Assembly: GCF_022662375.1 (NCBI RefSeq)
Contig: NZ_JAKNQL010000013.1
Coordinates: forward strand, 1-64,000
Direction of reading: 5' to 3'
Source of the DNA: Pseudomonas sp. CROZ-RG-20F-R04-15
Lineage (GTDB): Bacteria > Pseudomonadota > Gammaproteobacteria > Pseudomonadales > Pseudomonadaceae
Length of the DNA stretch: 64,000 nt
Below the pieces are notes generated by a model. That model saw nothing but the letters and a program-made list of their open reading frames with translations, made no database searches and had not been told where the DNA came from. Below, piece after piece: positions 35,666-46,900 of the stretch. Positions within the stretch are counted from its first letter, which is position 1. Each line of letters starts with the position of its first letter. A program made the position numbers and the translations under genes.

Positions 35666-36435
35666 GGGCGAGCGACTTGTTCGAACTGCGCCGTGCCGCT
35701 CATGCCGGCCATCAGGTCCGGGTATTTGTTGTTGAGTTGGGCTTCCAGTTCAACGGTCTGTGCCACCGCATCGACCCGCGAGTTGATGGCGCTGACATGG
35801 GCCGGGTAGGTCTTGCCGGTTTCGTGGATGCTGACTTGCAGCGGCAAGCCGGGTTTGAGGTCTTTGAGCAAATTCGAAGGCACGTTCAGGCGCACTTTCA
35901 ACGCACCGTCGCTGACCAGATCGAATAGTGGCGTGCCGGCCGACACGGTCTGGTAAGGCTTGACGTAAACCTTGGCCACCCGCCCGGAAAACGGCGCGAG
36001 CACTTGGCAGTAGCTGCTTTGCGCCGCGCCCATGGCCCGCGCGCCGTCAGCCTTTTGCACTTCGGTGTTGGCCATCGACACTTCGATATCGCCGACCGCG
36101 TTGAGCTGACGCAATTGCTGTTTCGCTTGCAGGTTCTGTTTGGCCATGGCCAGTTCCGCTGCGGCGACTTTCGAGCGCGCTTCGGCTTCATTGCAGTTGA
36201 AACGGGCGAGCAATTCGGATTTGGCGACCTGTTCGCCGAACCCGGCTTTCAGTTCACCGAGGGTGCCGGCCATCTGGCTGGAGAGGGTGGTTTCCAGTTC
36301 GGCGGCGAGCAACACACGAATCGCACTGGCACTTTCCAGAGCGGGGGCCGAAGGGCTGTCTTCGGCGTGGACGGGCAGGATCAGACTGGCCAACAGCAGA
36401 GCCCCGATACGGGACTCAAGGGCGATTTTGCGCAT
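35662..36435 (-). CDS. HlyD-like periplasmic adaptor subunit
   Basis: From ATG 36435 (AAGGAA five bases upstream, overlapping the outer membrane factor gene by 20 bases) the protein has 257 residues with a signal peptide ending LILPVHAED. RVLLAAELETTLSSQMAGTLGELKAGFGEQVAKSELLARFN is the lipoyl-like half, SKVAAAELAMAKQNLQAKQQL a short hairpin, and VLAPFSGRVAKVYVKPYQTVSAGTPLFDLVS closes the lipoyl fold before a beta barrel. It is shorter than classical HlyD (about 400-480 residues) and has no membrane helix, as in RND-type adaptors. It likely pairs with the TolC-type protein upstream in the operon. Confidence 0.85.
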   Translation of the reverse strand: MRKIALESRIGALLLASLILPVHAEDSPSAPALESASAIRVLLAAELETTLSSQMAGTLGELKAGFGEQVAKSELLARFNCNEAEARSKVAAAELAMAKQNLQAKQQLRQLNAVGDIEVSMANTEVQKADGARAMGAAQSSYCQVLAPFSGRVAKVYVKPYQTVSAGTPLFDLVSDGALKVRLNVPSNLLKDLKPGLPLQVSIHETGKTYPAHVSAINSRVDAVAQTVELEAQLNNKYPDLMAGMSGTAQFEQVARP

Positions 36436-37951
36436 TCGGCATTCCTTGCGAAGAAGCGAGCAGACGTTGTTGTTCTTGTTCATTCAAGGTGCGCTGGATT
36501 TCCCGGGCGAGGGTCTTGATGTCGTGTTGCGAGATTTCTTTCGGCAATACGTCGAGGCCGACCGAGTTGTACATCCGCCCCCACGCAGCCTGAGCGCTGG
36601 AAAACGCCGCCTCACGTTGATAACGCGACAGCAAATAACGGCCTTCGGAGCGGATCACTTCCAGCTCCGAGCCCAGCGCGCCGGTTTTCGCCGCTTGCGC
36701 GTAATCGAGCAGGCTGCGGTCGACGCGCAGGCTGTCTTCGGCGAACTCGACTTCCTGCCGCGCCAGTTGATAGCGCAGGGTGCCGACCCGCACTTGCGTG
36801 AGAATCGCCATCGACAGCGCCACGCGGCGGGTGTCGTCGGTTTCGCCCTGGGATTTCTCTGCGGCGTTCAGCGACGGCAATTGCAGCAGACGAATCAGGT
36901 TCATCGACACTTGCAGGCCGGTGCTCATCCAGTCGTTGTTGTAGAGGTATTTGTTGGAGTCGTACTTGTAGCCGAAATCGACACTGACGTTCGGCCACAA
37001 CTGCGCCTTGGCGATCTCCAGATCCTTTTGATTGACGCGTTTGCGGTACCACTCTTCCATGATTTCCGGGCGGTTCTCCAGCGACAACTGTTCCAGCCGC
37101 GCCATGCTCTGACGGACTTCCGGCAGCGGCGGGTCGGGCATGTCGGCGAGAATCATTTTCGAGCCCGGCGGCAGCGACATCAGTGCCGACAGTTCAGCCT
37201 GGGCGAATTCCAGATCCTGACGGCGCACGGTCAGCAGGTAGATCGAGTCGAGCAGCGCACGCTGATAAGCGAGGATTTCCTGACGCGGCAGCAAACCACG
37301 GGTTTCGGCTTCGCGGGCCGAGGTCAGCGCGGTGTGGGTGCGCATCAGCAGTTTGTCGACTTCCGGCATCAGTCGCTGGGCACCGAGCGCCCGCCAGTAA
37401 GCGTTGCGCACGTCTTGCAGGACGTTTTGCGCGACTTTGCGCCGGCGCTCTTCGGCCATGAGAATCTGGTCGGACTTCTGTTGCGTACGGTAATAAGCGA
37501 CGCCGAAATCCAGCAGGCTCCAGCTCAAACCGAGGCCGTAGACTTCGCGATAGCGTTCTTCCGAGGTGGAGGGGCGCAAGCTGACCTGACGGTCTTCGAT
37601 GCCGATCGAGGTGCCACCGGAGTCGTTGTCGCGCCCGGCGTAACCGGCCGACGCGACCAGACGCGGCAGCATTTCATGGCTGGAGACGTCGCGCAGGTCG
37701 GAGGCCAGCGCGCTTTCCATCAGTTTGAGGCGGTAGTCGAGGTTGTATTTCAGCGCCCGTGCGGCGGCCTCATAAAAGGTAATCGGCGCGCTGACCGGCT
37801 CCTGACCGGAATACATGCGTGACTGGTCGGCAATGATCCGTTGGCGGTTTTCTTCATCGGTGGAGGGTTTTGGCTCCGTTGATGAGCAAGCACTGAGCAA
37901 CAGTGCAGAAGCGATGGCGGTACTGAGAAGCCGGGTCGCGTGTAGGCGCAT
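36416..37951 (-). CDS. TolC-type outer membrane factor lipoprotein
   Basis: The ATG at 37951 (MRLHATRLL) is chosen because AAGGA lies six bases before it; the ATG at 37957 touches the same AAGGA. The 511-residue product has a lipobox LSAC (cysteine at about 22) and the two long helical repeats of outer membrane efflux proteins: ITFYEAAARALKYNLDYRLKLMESALASDLRD, RLVASAGYAGRDN, LQDVRNAYWRALGAQRL, then RPEIMEEWYRKRVNQKDLEIAKAQLWPNVSVDFGYKYDSN. It should form the trimeric exit duct for the adhesin operon. It follows the adhesin gene by 45 bases. Confidence 0.88.
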   Translation of the reverse strand: MRLHATRLLSTAIASALLLSACSSTEPKPSTDEENRQRIIADQSRMYSGQEPVSAPITFYEAAARALKYNLDYRLKLMESALASDLRDVSSHEMLPRLVASAGYAGRDNDSGGTSIGIEDRQVSLRPSTSEERYREVYGLGLSWSLLDFGVAYYRTQQKSDQILMAEERRRKVAQNVLQDVRNAYWRALGAQRLMPEVDKLLMRTHTALTSAREAETRGLLPRQEILAYQRALLDSIYLLTVRRQDLEFAQAELSALMSLPPGSKMILADMPDPPLPEVRQSMARLEQLSLENRPEIMEEWYRKRVNQKDLEIAKAQLWPNVSVDFGYKYDSNKYLYNNDWMSTGLQVSMNLIRLLQLPSLNAAEKSQGETDDTRRVALSMAILTQVRVGTLRYQLARQEVEFAEDSLRVDRSLLDYAQAAKTGALGSELEVIRSEGRYLLSRYQREAAFSSAQAAWGRMYNSVGLDVLPKEISQHDIKTLAREIQRTLNEQEQQRLLASSQGMPNAQNRP

Positions 37952-37996
37952 GTTCATTCCTTTGCATTCTTCGAATTTTTCTTCAGGTCGACCGCT

Positions 37997-40900
37997 TTAT
38001 CGTGGTGCGCGGCGTTGCGCTGCATCGCGCAATTGCGCGCTGAAGCCCTTGGCCCGGGGTTTTTCCTGTTGTTTCTCTGCGTGTGCCGGACTGTGTGTCA
38101 GGTCGGCCGGGTTCAAGGTGAACAGCGACGGATCGCTCAACAAACCATCGGCGCTCAGCCCGGTACGGCCCTGACGCCCCTGAATCCACAGCAGGTCGAG
38201 TTCGCTTTCGAGACGACTGGTGCGCACCGCTTGCTGGACAAATTGCCCCGGCACCAGACCCAGACCATTGCCCAGCGAATCACTGCTGAACTCACCGACC
38301 GCTGCCAGGCGCAGGTTGCTGCCATCGACGCCCCACGCCGACAGCTCGGAGATTTCAGCGGCTCGCTCGACCACTGGTGTGACGAAGATCGCCGGTTGCG
38401 GGTCCGGGATCAGGAAGTTGCGGTTGAGGGTGTTGGGATCACGCTCGAAGTTGTTGCCGCCCGGCGCCGGTATGAACGGCGTGGCGATGTCGAGGGTGAT
38501 CACCAGTTCGGCCTGATCGCTGGCGCCGGCACGGTCGTTGATGGTGTAGGTGAACACGTCGCGCAAAACCTGGCCGAGACCGGCGGCAGCGAGGACGGCG
38601 GGGTTGTTCTGGTCGATGGTGTAGGTGTAACTGCCGTCGGCGTTCAACACCAGCGTGCCGTACAGACCGATGATCGGCTGGCCGATGACGCCGGACGTGC
38701 CGCCATCCGCTTCGGCCCCGGTGCGCACGCCGACCACGACGAGGCCGTCGTTGTTATCGACGTCGCCATCGTTGGGCAGCACGTTGCCGGTGGTTTGCGG
38801 GGCAGGGGACTGGTCGCTGGCAAAGCCGCTATCGTTCTGGGCGACCGGTGCGTCGTTGGCGCCCTGAATCACCACGGTCAGGCGCGCATCCGAGGTCGCG
38901 CCCGCCGTGTCGACCATGCGATAGGTGAAGGTTTCGCTGACGGTTTCGCCCGCTGTGCGCAGGGCCTGGACCACGGGATTGTTGTTGTCGATGACGTAGG
39001 TGTAGCTGCCATCGGCGTTCAACGTCAGTAGCCCGTAGAGACCGATCAACACTTGCCCGGCGCCGGTGGACTGGCCGGCCTGATTGCTGACGCTCTGCAC
39101 CTGTTTGCTTTCGCCATTGGCGACGCTGTCGACGTCCGTGTCGTTGTCCAGCACGTTGCCGGTGGCATTGCTGCCCGGCGTGCCGTTGTTGACGCCGCCA
39201 GCCTCGACCGCCGTGGCGCTGTCATCGACGGCGACCGGGGTGTCGTTGCGGCCATCGACGGTGATACGCAATTCGGCAGTGCTGGTGTCGCCCCAGCGAT
39301 CGACGATGGTGTAGGTGAACACTTCGTTGAGCGTCTGACCGCTCTGGCGCAAGGCCTGGACGGCAGCGAGAGTGTTATCGACGGTGTAGCTGTAGCTGCC
39401 GTCGGCGTTGATCAGCAGGTCACCGTACAACCCGCGCAGTGAAGTGCCGACGCTGCCGACCGTACCGATCGCGTCGACGGTGCCGGTGTGAATGCCGATC
39501 ACCGACAGCGGATCGCTTTCGGCGTCGGTGTCGTTGTCCAGCACATTGCCGCCGGGGTTGAGGCCGGGTTGATCGTTGTTGCGGCCACCGGCCTCGATCG
39601 CCGTCGCGGTGTCGGTGTTGGCCACTGGCGCAACGTTACGGCCACGAATGATGATGTGGATTTCCGCCAGATCGTTCTGTCCGCCACGGTCGCTGACTTG
39701 ATAGGTGAAGCGCTCGTTGAGAAATTGCAGCGGCCCGAGGGCCAGTACGGTCGGGTTACTGGAGTCGAGGTTGTAGGTGAAGCTGCCGTCGGCGCCGATG
39801 ATCAATTGCCCGTAGAGGCCGTTGATCAGCGTGCCATTGCTGTTATCGGTGCCTGCGGTGACCCCGGCCAGACTGCCGCCGGCGTCTTCAGTGCCGAAAC
39901 GGATGCCAGTGACGGTTTTGCTGTCACTCTGGTCGACGTCAGTGTCATTGGTCAGCACGTTGCCGCTCGGGTTGACGCCGTTACCGTTGCCGTTATCGGC
40001 CACGGCGAGCGCGGTGTCATTGGCGGCGACCGGCGCATCCCACGCGCCGTCAATGCGGATGCTCAGTTGTGCGGTGTCGGTGGCCCCGGCGATATCGCGC
40101 AGGCGGTAGGTGAAGGTTTCCACCAGCGAATCGCCGACTTTCAGCGCCTGCACGGCGGCGAGGCTGTTATTGATCACGTAGCTGTAAGTGCCATCGGTGT
40201 TGAGGGTCAGCGTGCCGTACAAACCGTTGAAGGTCTGCGCGCCGATAACGTTGGTGAAAGCGCCGCCGGCCGCTTCGCTGCCCGTGCGAATCCCGGTCAC
40301 CAGTTTCGCGTCGTTGGCATCGACGTCGTTGTCGTTGGTCAGCACATTGCCGCTCGGATTGACCCCCGGCGTGCCGTTGAACGTGCCGCCGGCCTCGACC
40401 GCCACGGCACTGTCGTCGCTGGCGACCGGGTTGTCGTTGGCGCCGCGAATGGTGATGGTCAGGGTCGCGCTGCTGGTGGCGCCGGCGAGGTCGCGGATCT
40501 GGTAGGTGAAGGTTTCCGTCAGCGTGTCGGCATTGCTGCGCAGTGCCTGGACCTGCGGGTTGAGGTTGTCGAGCAGATAGCTGTAGCTGCCGTCGGCATT
40601 CAGGGTGAGGACGCCGTAAGTGCCATTGAAACCGCTGCCGATGAGGCCCACCGAGGCGCCCTGATTGACACCAGTCACGCTGAGCACTTCGCCGTTGCCA
40701 TCGACGTCAGTGTCGTTGGCCAATACGTTACCGCTCGGATTGATGCCCGGCGTGGCATTGTTCGCACCACCGGCCTCGACAGCCGTGTTGCTGTCGTTCT
40801 GTGCGACCGGCGTGTCGTCGCGTCCCTGAATGCTGATGTTCAACGTGGCGCGATCAGTGGCGCCGGCCGCATCGATCACTTCGTAACTGAAGGCATCGAG

Positions 40901-43900
40901 CAGGGTATTGCCGGCGCGCAAGGCCTGAACCGCCGCCATGCTGTTGTCCAGACGATAGCTATAACTGCCGTCGGCGTTCAGGGTCAGCCAGCCATAGGTG
41001 CCGCGCAACTCGGTGCCGAGGGCGCCGGCCGTGCCGGTTGCGGCTTCGCTGCCGGTGCGCACCGAGGACACCGCGCGGGTTTCGCCATAGTCGTAGTTGG
41101 GCAGGTCGCCAGGGACTTCGCCGCCGTCGACATCGCTGTCGTTATCCAGCACGTTGCCGGTGGGATCCTGACCGGGCTGGCTGTTGTTCAGGCCACCGGC
41201 CTCGATGGCCACGCTGGCATCATCATTGGCAATCGGATTGTCGTTCTGCCCGCGAATCAACACGATGATTTCCGCCGTGTCGGTTTGCGGGGTCGCGCCG
41301 ACGCCATCGCTGACGGTGTAGGTGAAACGTTCCGAGAGCAGATCGGCGCTACGGCGCAGGGCTTGCACGTCGGGGTTGCTGTTGTCGACTTCGTAGACGT
41401 AGCTGCCATCGGGGAAAATCGTCAGCGTGCCGTACAGCCCGGCAATCACCGTACCGCCGAGATTGACCGCGATGGGCGTGCCTGGATCCGCGCTCGCGCC
41501 GGACTTGATCAGCGTCACCGTCAGTGGGTCGCCATCGGGATCGGTGTCGTTGACCGTGACATCGCCCGAAGGGTTGTTACCCGGTGTGTGGTTGTCGACG
41601 CCGCCCGCTTCTGTGGCCACCGCCGTGACGTTTTGCGCAACCGGTGGATCGTTGACGCCATGCACGGTGATGACCAGTTGCGCGGTGTCGGTCAGGCCAG
41701 TGGTGTCGGTGACGCGGTAGGTGAAGAACTCGGTCAGGGTCTGACCCGGCGCCAGGGCCTGTACCAGCGCATTGGTGCTGTCGACATCATAGAAAAACGA
41801 GCCATCGGCGCCGATGCGCAAAGTGCCGTAGAGCCCGGCCACCACGGTGCCATTGGCGGAAGTGGTGCCAGTGGCGACACCGCTGAGCACGTCGACGGCC
41901 GGATTGTAGGTGGCTTCGCTTTTGTTGATCACGCCATTGACCAGCAACTGGCTGCTCGGCTGATCGTTGGCATCGACGTCCTGATCGACGCCGTTGCCGC
42001 CCGGTTGAGTGATCGGCCCGGGACGGCTGGGGAACTGAATCACGTTGCCGCTCGGATTGCTTTCCGAGGCGGTGCCGTTGGTGGATGCGGCCTGCGCCGA
42101 GGCGGCGTCATCGCTGGCCACCGGGTTGTCGTTGGCACCTTGAATGACGATGCGCAATTGCGCGACATCATCCAGCCCGCCGGCATCGGTCAGCCGATAG
42201 CTGAAGAACTCGACCAGTTGTTGCCCGGCACTCAGGCGCTGAACCGTGGCGTTGCTGTCGTTGACCACGTAGCTGTAAGTGCCGTCGGGGTTGATGGTCA
42301 AGGTGCCGTAGAGCCCGGCAATCGCCGTGGCGCCGCTGACCGCGGTGAAGTTGCCGGAACCGGCCTCGGCCACCGGGCGAATGCCGGTTACGCTGCGGGT
42401 TTCGCCATTGGCCGCGCTGTCGACGTCCAGATCATTGCTCAACACGTTGCCCCTGGCGTCACTGCCCGGTGTGCCGTTGTTGACGCCGCCGGCCTCGATG
42501 GCCACACCGTCGTCATCGACGCCTTGCGGCGTGTCGTTGGCGCCCTGAATGGTCACGCTCAATGTGGCGGTCGAGGTTTCACCGGCAAGGTCAGCGAGGA
42601 TGTAATTGAAGTTGTCCTGCAAGGTCTGGCCCGACACGCGCAGCGCCTGCACGGCGGCGTTGTTGTTATCGACGACGTATTGATAGGAACCGTTGCTGCC
42701 AATCACCAATTGGCCGTACAGACCGTTGATTACCGTCACGCCGAGCACCGGCGTCTGAATGCCGGCACCCGGGCCGACCGAGACCACGTGCAACTGATCG
42801 GCGTTGGTGGCGATGTCGACGTCGGTGTCGTTGCTCAGCACATTGCCGCGCGGATCGATACCGGCGGAGGCGTTGTTGGTGCCGCCGGCCTCCAAAGCCG
42901 TGGCGCTGTCGTTGACGCCGACCGGGTTGTCATTGACGGCGGCGAGGATGATTTGCAGGGTGTCGGTGTCGGTCAGCGCATCGGCTGCGGTGCCGGGAAT
43001 CCCATCGCCGTCGGCATCGCCGTAGTTGCCCCGGTCATTGCTGAGCACGGTGAGGGTGTCGGTGCCGTTGAAGTTGGCATTGCCCAGATATTGCAGGCTG
43101 GCCAGCGCGGTGTTGATGTCGGCGAGGTTGCCGGTCAGGATCAGGCTCGCGGTGTTGGCACCGCTGACGGTGACGCCGGGCACGGTCGCACCGAGGAACA
43201 GCGTGCCGTGGGTGACCGTGAGAATCACGCTGATCGCCCGGTCGTTGACGTTCGGATCGCGGTCGGCATCGACATCGGCAATGCTGATTCCACCGATATT
43301 CAGCACCACATCTTCCAGGCCGTTTTGCGTGCCGGGGAGGGTGTTGACCGGTGCGTCGTTCTGCTCGACATAACCGGCGTTGGCGCTTTGCGTATCGGCA
43401 TCGCCCAAGGTGATGGTGATCTGGCCGAGGGTGCCGGCGTCGCTGTCGACCCGCACGCGCAAATCGCCCAGCGGTTGCGGATAACTGACCAGTCCCGCCG
43501 GCACGTCGATACGGAACACGCCCAGCGGCAACACGCCGAAGCGGTACTGGCCGTTGGCATCCGTGGTGGTGGTGAATTGCAGGTTGTCGGCCGTGGTATC
43601 GAGGCGGCCGTCGGCACCGGCCCAGGTCAGGGTCACGGTTTGCCCGGCCAGACCGGCGCCATCCGGTGTGGCGCTGGCAGTCGGGCTCGCGGTGTCGTTC
43701 CACAAGGTGCCGGTGATCACGCCGAGCCCGGCGGTGTCGCGCAAGATGTACTGGTTCGGGCCGACGGCGCTGCCATCGCGTTCGCCGGTGGTGGTGCCAT
43801 CGACGCCGACGCTGTTGCCGCCCCAACTGGTGAAGTCTTCCGGCAGGCTGCTCCAGGTCAGTGTCGCGTTGCTGCTGGCGACAATGCTCGAGTTGGGCAG

Positions 43901-46900
43901 GTCGACCGAGTAGCGCACCTGAATCTGCGCGCCGACATCCAGTTGATCGAAATTGACGCTCAAACCGCCGCTGGTGCTGAAACTGATGCCCGCCGGCAGA
44001 TTGCCCGGGCCGTAACTCACGCCGTTGATGCTGACACTGAGCAACGTGTAATTACTGCCGCCGGCAAAGCCGTCGCTGACGCGCGCATCGAACGCCGGCA
44101 GACCGCCGTTCTGGGTGAAGCTCAGTTGCACCGTGGCATTGCCAGTGCTGCCGCTCGGGTTCGGGTTGAAGGTGACTATCTGCTTGTCGAGGCCGCTGAA
44201 GCTCGGTTCGACCACGCGTTCAAACACGGTATCGCTGACCGCACGCCCGGCACCGTTGACGATTTCCTGCGCGGTTACCGCCAGTTGTGCGCCGGCAATA
44301 TTGGCGGCGATGTTGGTCACACGCACGTTGAACTCGATCGAGATGCCTTCCAGATCGTCATCGTTGCCATTGCCGTTGACCACGTTGCCGAGGTTGAACG
44401 TCACCACCTGGCTGCCATCGGGGTTGGTGATGACCGTCAGCCGGCTCGGGTCGAAGATGCCTTGCGGCGCCAGGCCAGACAGATCCGCAGTGATCGGCAG
44501 CGCCTCAGGACTGTTTTCGTTGCCGTCGATATTCAGCGTGCCGCCAACGATCAGGTTGGCGTCGCTGGTCAGTCCGCCGTTGGAGATGAAGGCAATGCGC
44601 AGGGCATTGACCAGCGCGTCCGGCGAGATGAACTGCAAGCCGTTGGCCAGGGTGATCTGCACCTGATAGTTGGGGTTGTTGCCCTCGGGCACCAGCACCA
44701 CTACGCGGTAGCGAATCACTTCGCCGACGGTGACTTGTTCGACGGTGGCGGTGGTCGGGTTGGGCGCCGCCGTGTCCGGTAGGCCGCCGACACGGGAGAT
44801 TTCGATGGCCTGAGCCACAGGAATCAGCAACGTCGACAGGTTGCGGTAATCATTGAGCGTGCCGCCATTGAGCACGCCGTCGACGCCGGTTCGCTCGCCG
44901 GCATTGCCGCCGTCGAGACTGGTCCACTGCACGCTGGCGACGTTGGCGATGTTCGACAGGGCTGCGGCGCTGGCGTTGACGATGCCGCTCAGTTGCAAAA
45001 CGATGCTGCCGCCCTTGGCGATATCGATATTGGCGCCACTGGCGGTGCGCAACTGCCCGCCGACGATTTCAAACGCCACGCCACCGTTATTGGTCGCACC
45101 GTTCTGATACAGCACACCAACCAGCGTGACGTTGCTGAGCTGGGTCGGCAGGGTGTCGAGGAAACTGATGTCGAATGCACTGAAATCGGTGCTGCCATTG
45201 CCGTTAGTGATGGTGATATTGAAAGTCACGGTGTCGCCCTGGTCATAACCGCCAAGGCCGGAGGTGGAGGTGATCACCTGATTGATTTGCAGGGTCGGCT
45301 CGCGCACGGTCACTGTCGGCTGGCCACCGCTCAGGGCCACGTTGCGATCCAGCGCCACCGCACCGTTCGGCGTGTCGCCATCCGGGTCGCTGTAGACCAA
45401 CTGCGCATTGTTTTGCAGTGAGACGTTGGCCTGGTTGGCAATCACGTTGTTGGCCACCAGTTGCAGACGAATCACGAAGGTGTTGTTGCCGGTCTGGTTG
45501 TCCGCCGACACGCTGGAGACGCTGAAGGTCCAGCGCCCATCGACACCGTCGCCGCCCAACGCACCGCCGATCCCGGCAAAACCGCTGACCAGCACGCTGC
45601 CGGCAAAATCGGCGCCCAGCGCGCCACTGCCGGCACGGGTGGTGATGATCTGATAGCCGAGACCGCCATTGAACGTGGTGTCCAGGCGCATGCCCGGTGG
45701 AATCAGGTCTTCGATGCGCAGGTTTTGCGTGGTGCCTTCCGGCAGAGTGACGACGATGTCGTAGCGCATGCTTTCGCCGACCACCAGATCGCTGCCCGTG
45801 GTGTGGCTGGCGCTGGAGTCGCCATTGTCCAGCGTGCCGTCGGCGAAGACTTTACTGATCACCGGCGCGGCGATTTGCTGGCTGGCCAGATCGGTGAGGT
45901 CGGTCGGGGTGAAATCGCTGCCGCCGTTGACGCTGGCGTAATTGCTCAGGGTGGCGGTGGATTGCAGGCTGCGGCTGGCCTCGATGGTCGCACTGACCAC
46001 GACGTCATAGCTGATCACCACGACGTTGGCGCCGCTGTTATCGGCGGTCGTGCCGCTGCGTCCGGCCAACAGACTGGCCTGACCACCCGCATCAAGGAAG
46101 TTGATCTGGTTGCCGCTGACGTTGTAGTCGGTGCCCAACACCAGCAAGGTGCCGTCGCCGCGATAAATCTGCAGATTGGCCGCGGCCAGACTGCCGCCGA
46201 CAAAACTCAAGCCGGAGGGCAGGGTGATACTGGTAACCACGTCAAACGCGCCACCGCCACCGCTGTTTTCAATCGCCGTGACCAGGCGCAAACGGTCGGC
46301 GCCGTCGATATTGCTGATGTTGCCGTCGACCGCCGAAAGATCGGTGACACTGCCATTGAACGGCACACCGGTGCTGCCCGGTGGGTTCCAGCTACCGCTC
46401 GTGCCGGTGACCGTGCCGTTCGAGCCGGAGACCACGCCATGCTTAATGTTGAGTACCGGTTCGGCGACGGAAACGATCGCCACCACGTCAGAAGAAATCA
46501 GCGTGCGGTCGGTGAGGGTGGTCTGCTGGCTCGATTGCGCCAATACGTCCAGCGAACGCTGGTCGGCAAACGGCTGATCGCCGACCCTGACGGTGAAACG
46601 AATGACAATGCGGCTGCCCGTGGTGGTGTTGGTGGCAAAACTGCCGAAATCGAACACCACCGAGTTGCCATTGGCGCTGGTCACGCTGACCACGCCACCG
46701 GCATTGGTATTGCCTGCGCCCAATTCCCATTGACCGACGTCACCGCCCGAACCCCAGGTAATCCCGGTGACATTGAACAACGGCAGCGGCAGGTAAGCCG
46801 TCAGTTTGAATTGCTCATAATCACCGGTGACCAGGTCGTAGCTCAGCTCGAAGGTCACTTCATCGCCAGGACGCAACTCGCCGTTGCCCGGCGGTGCGCC

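Noticed and set aside
38490..42945. Regular repeats that might suggest a CRISPR array
   Set aside because: The units are about 400 bases long, in frame and protein-coding (VCBS). No short identical repeats with unique spacers exist in the window.
39488..44782. A 1764-codon open frame on plus, antisense to the adhesin gene
   Set aside because: It follows from strong codon bias in the repeat-rich adhesin gene. Its translation has no domains, is rich in Ala/Gly/Val/Arg, and repeats in step with the VCBS units on the other strand. The adhesin frame has clear domains.
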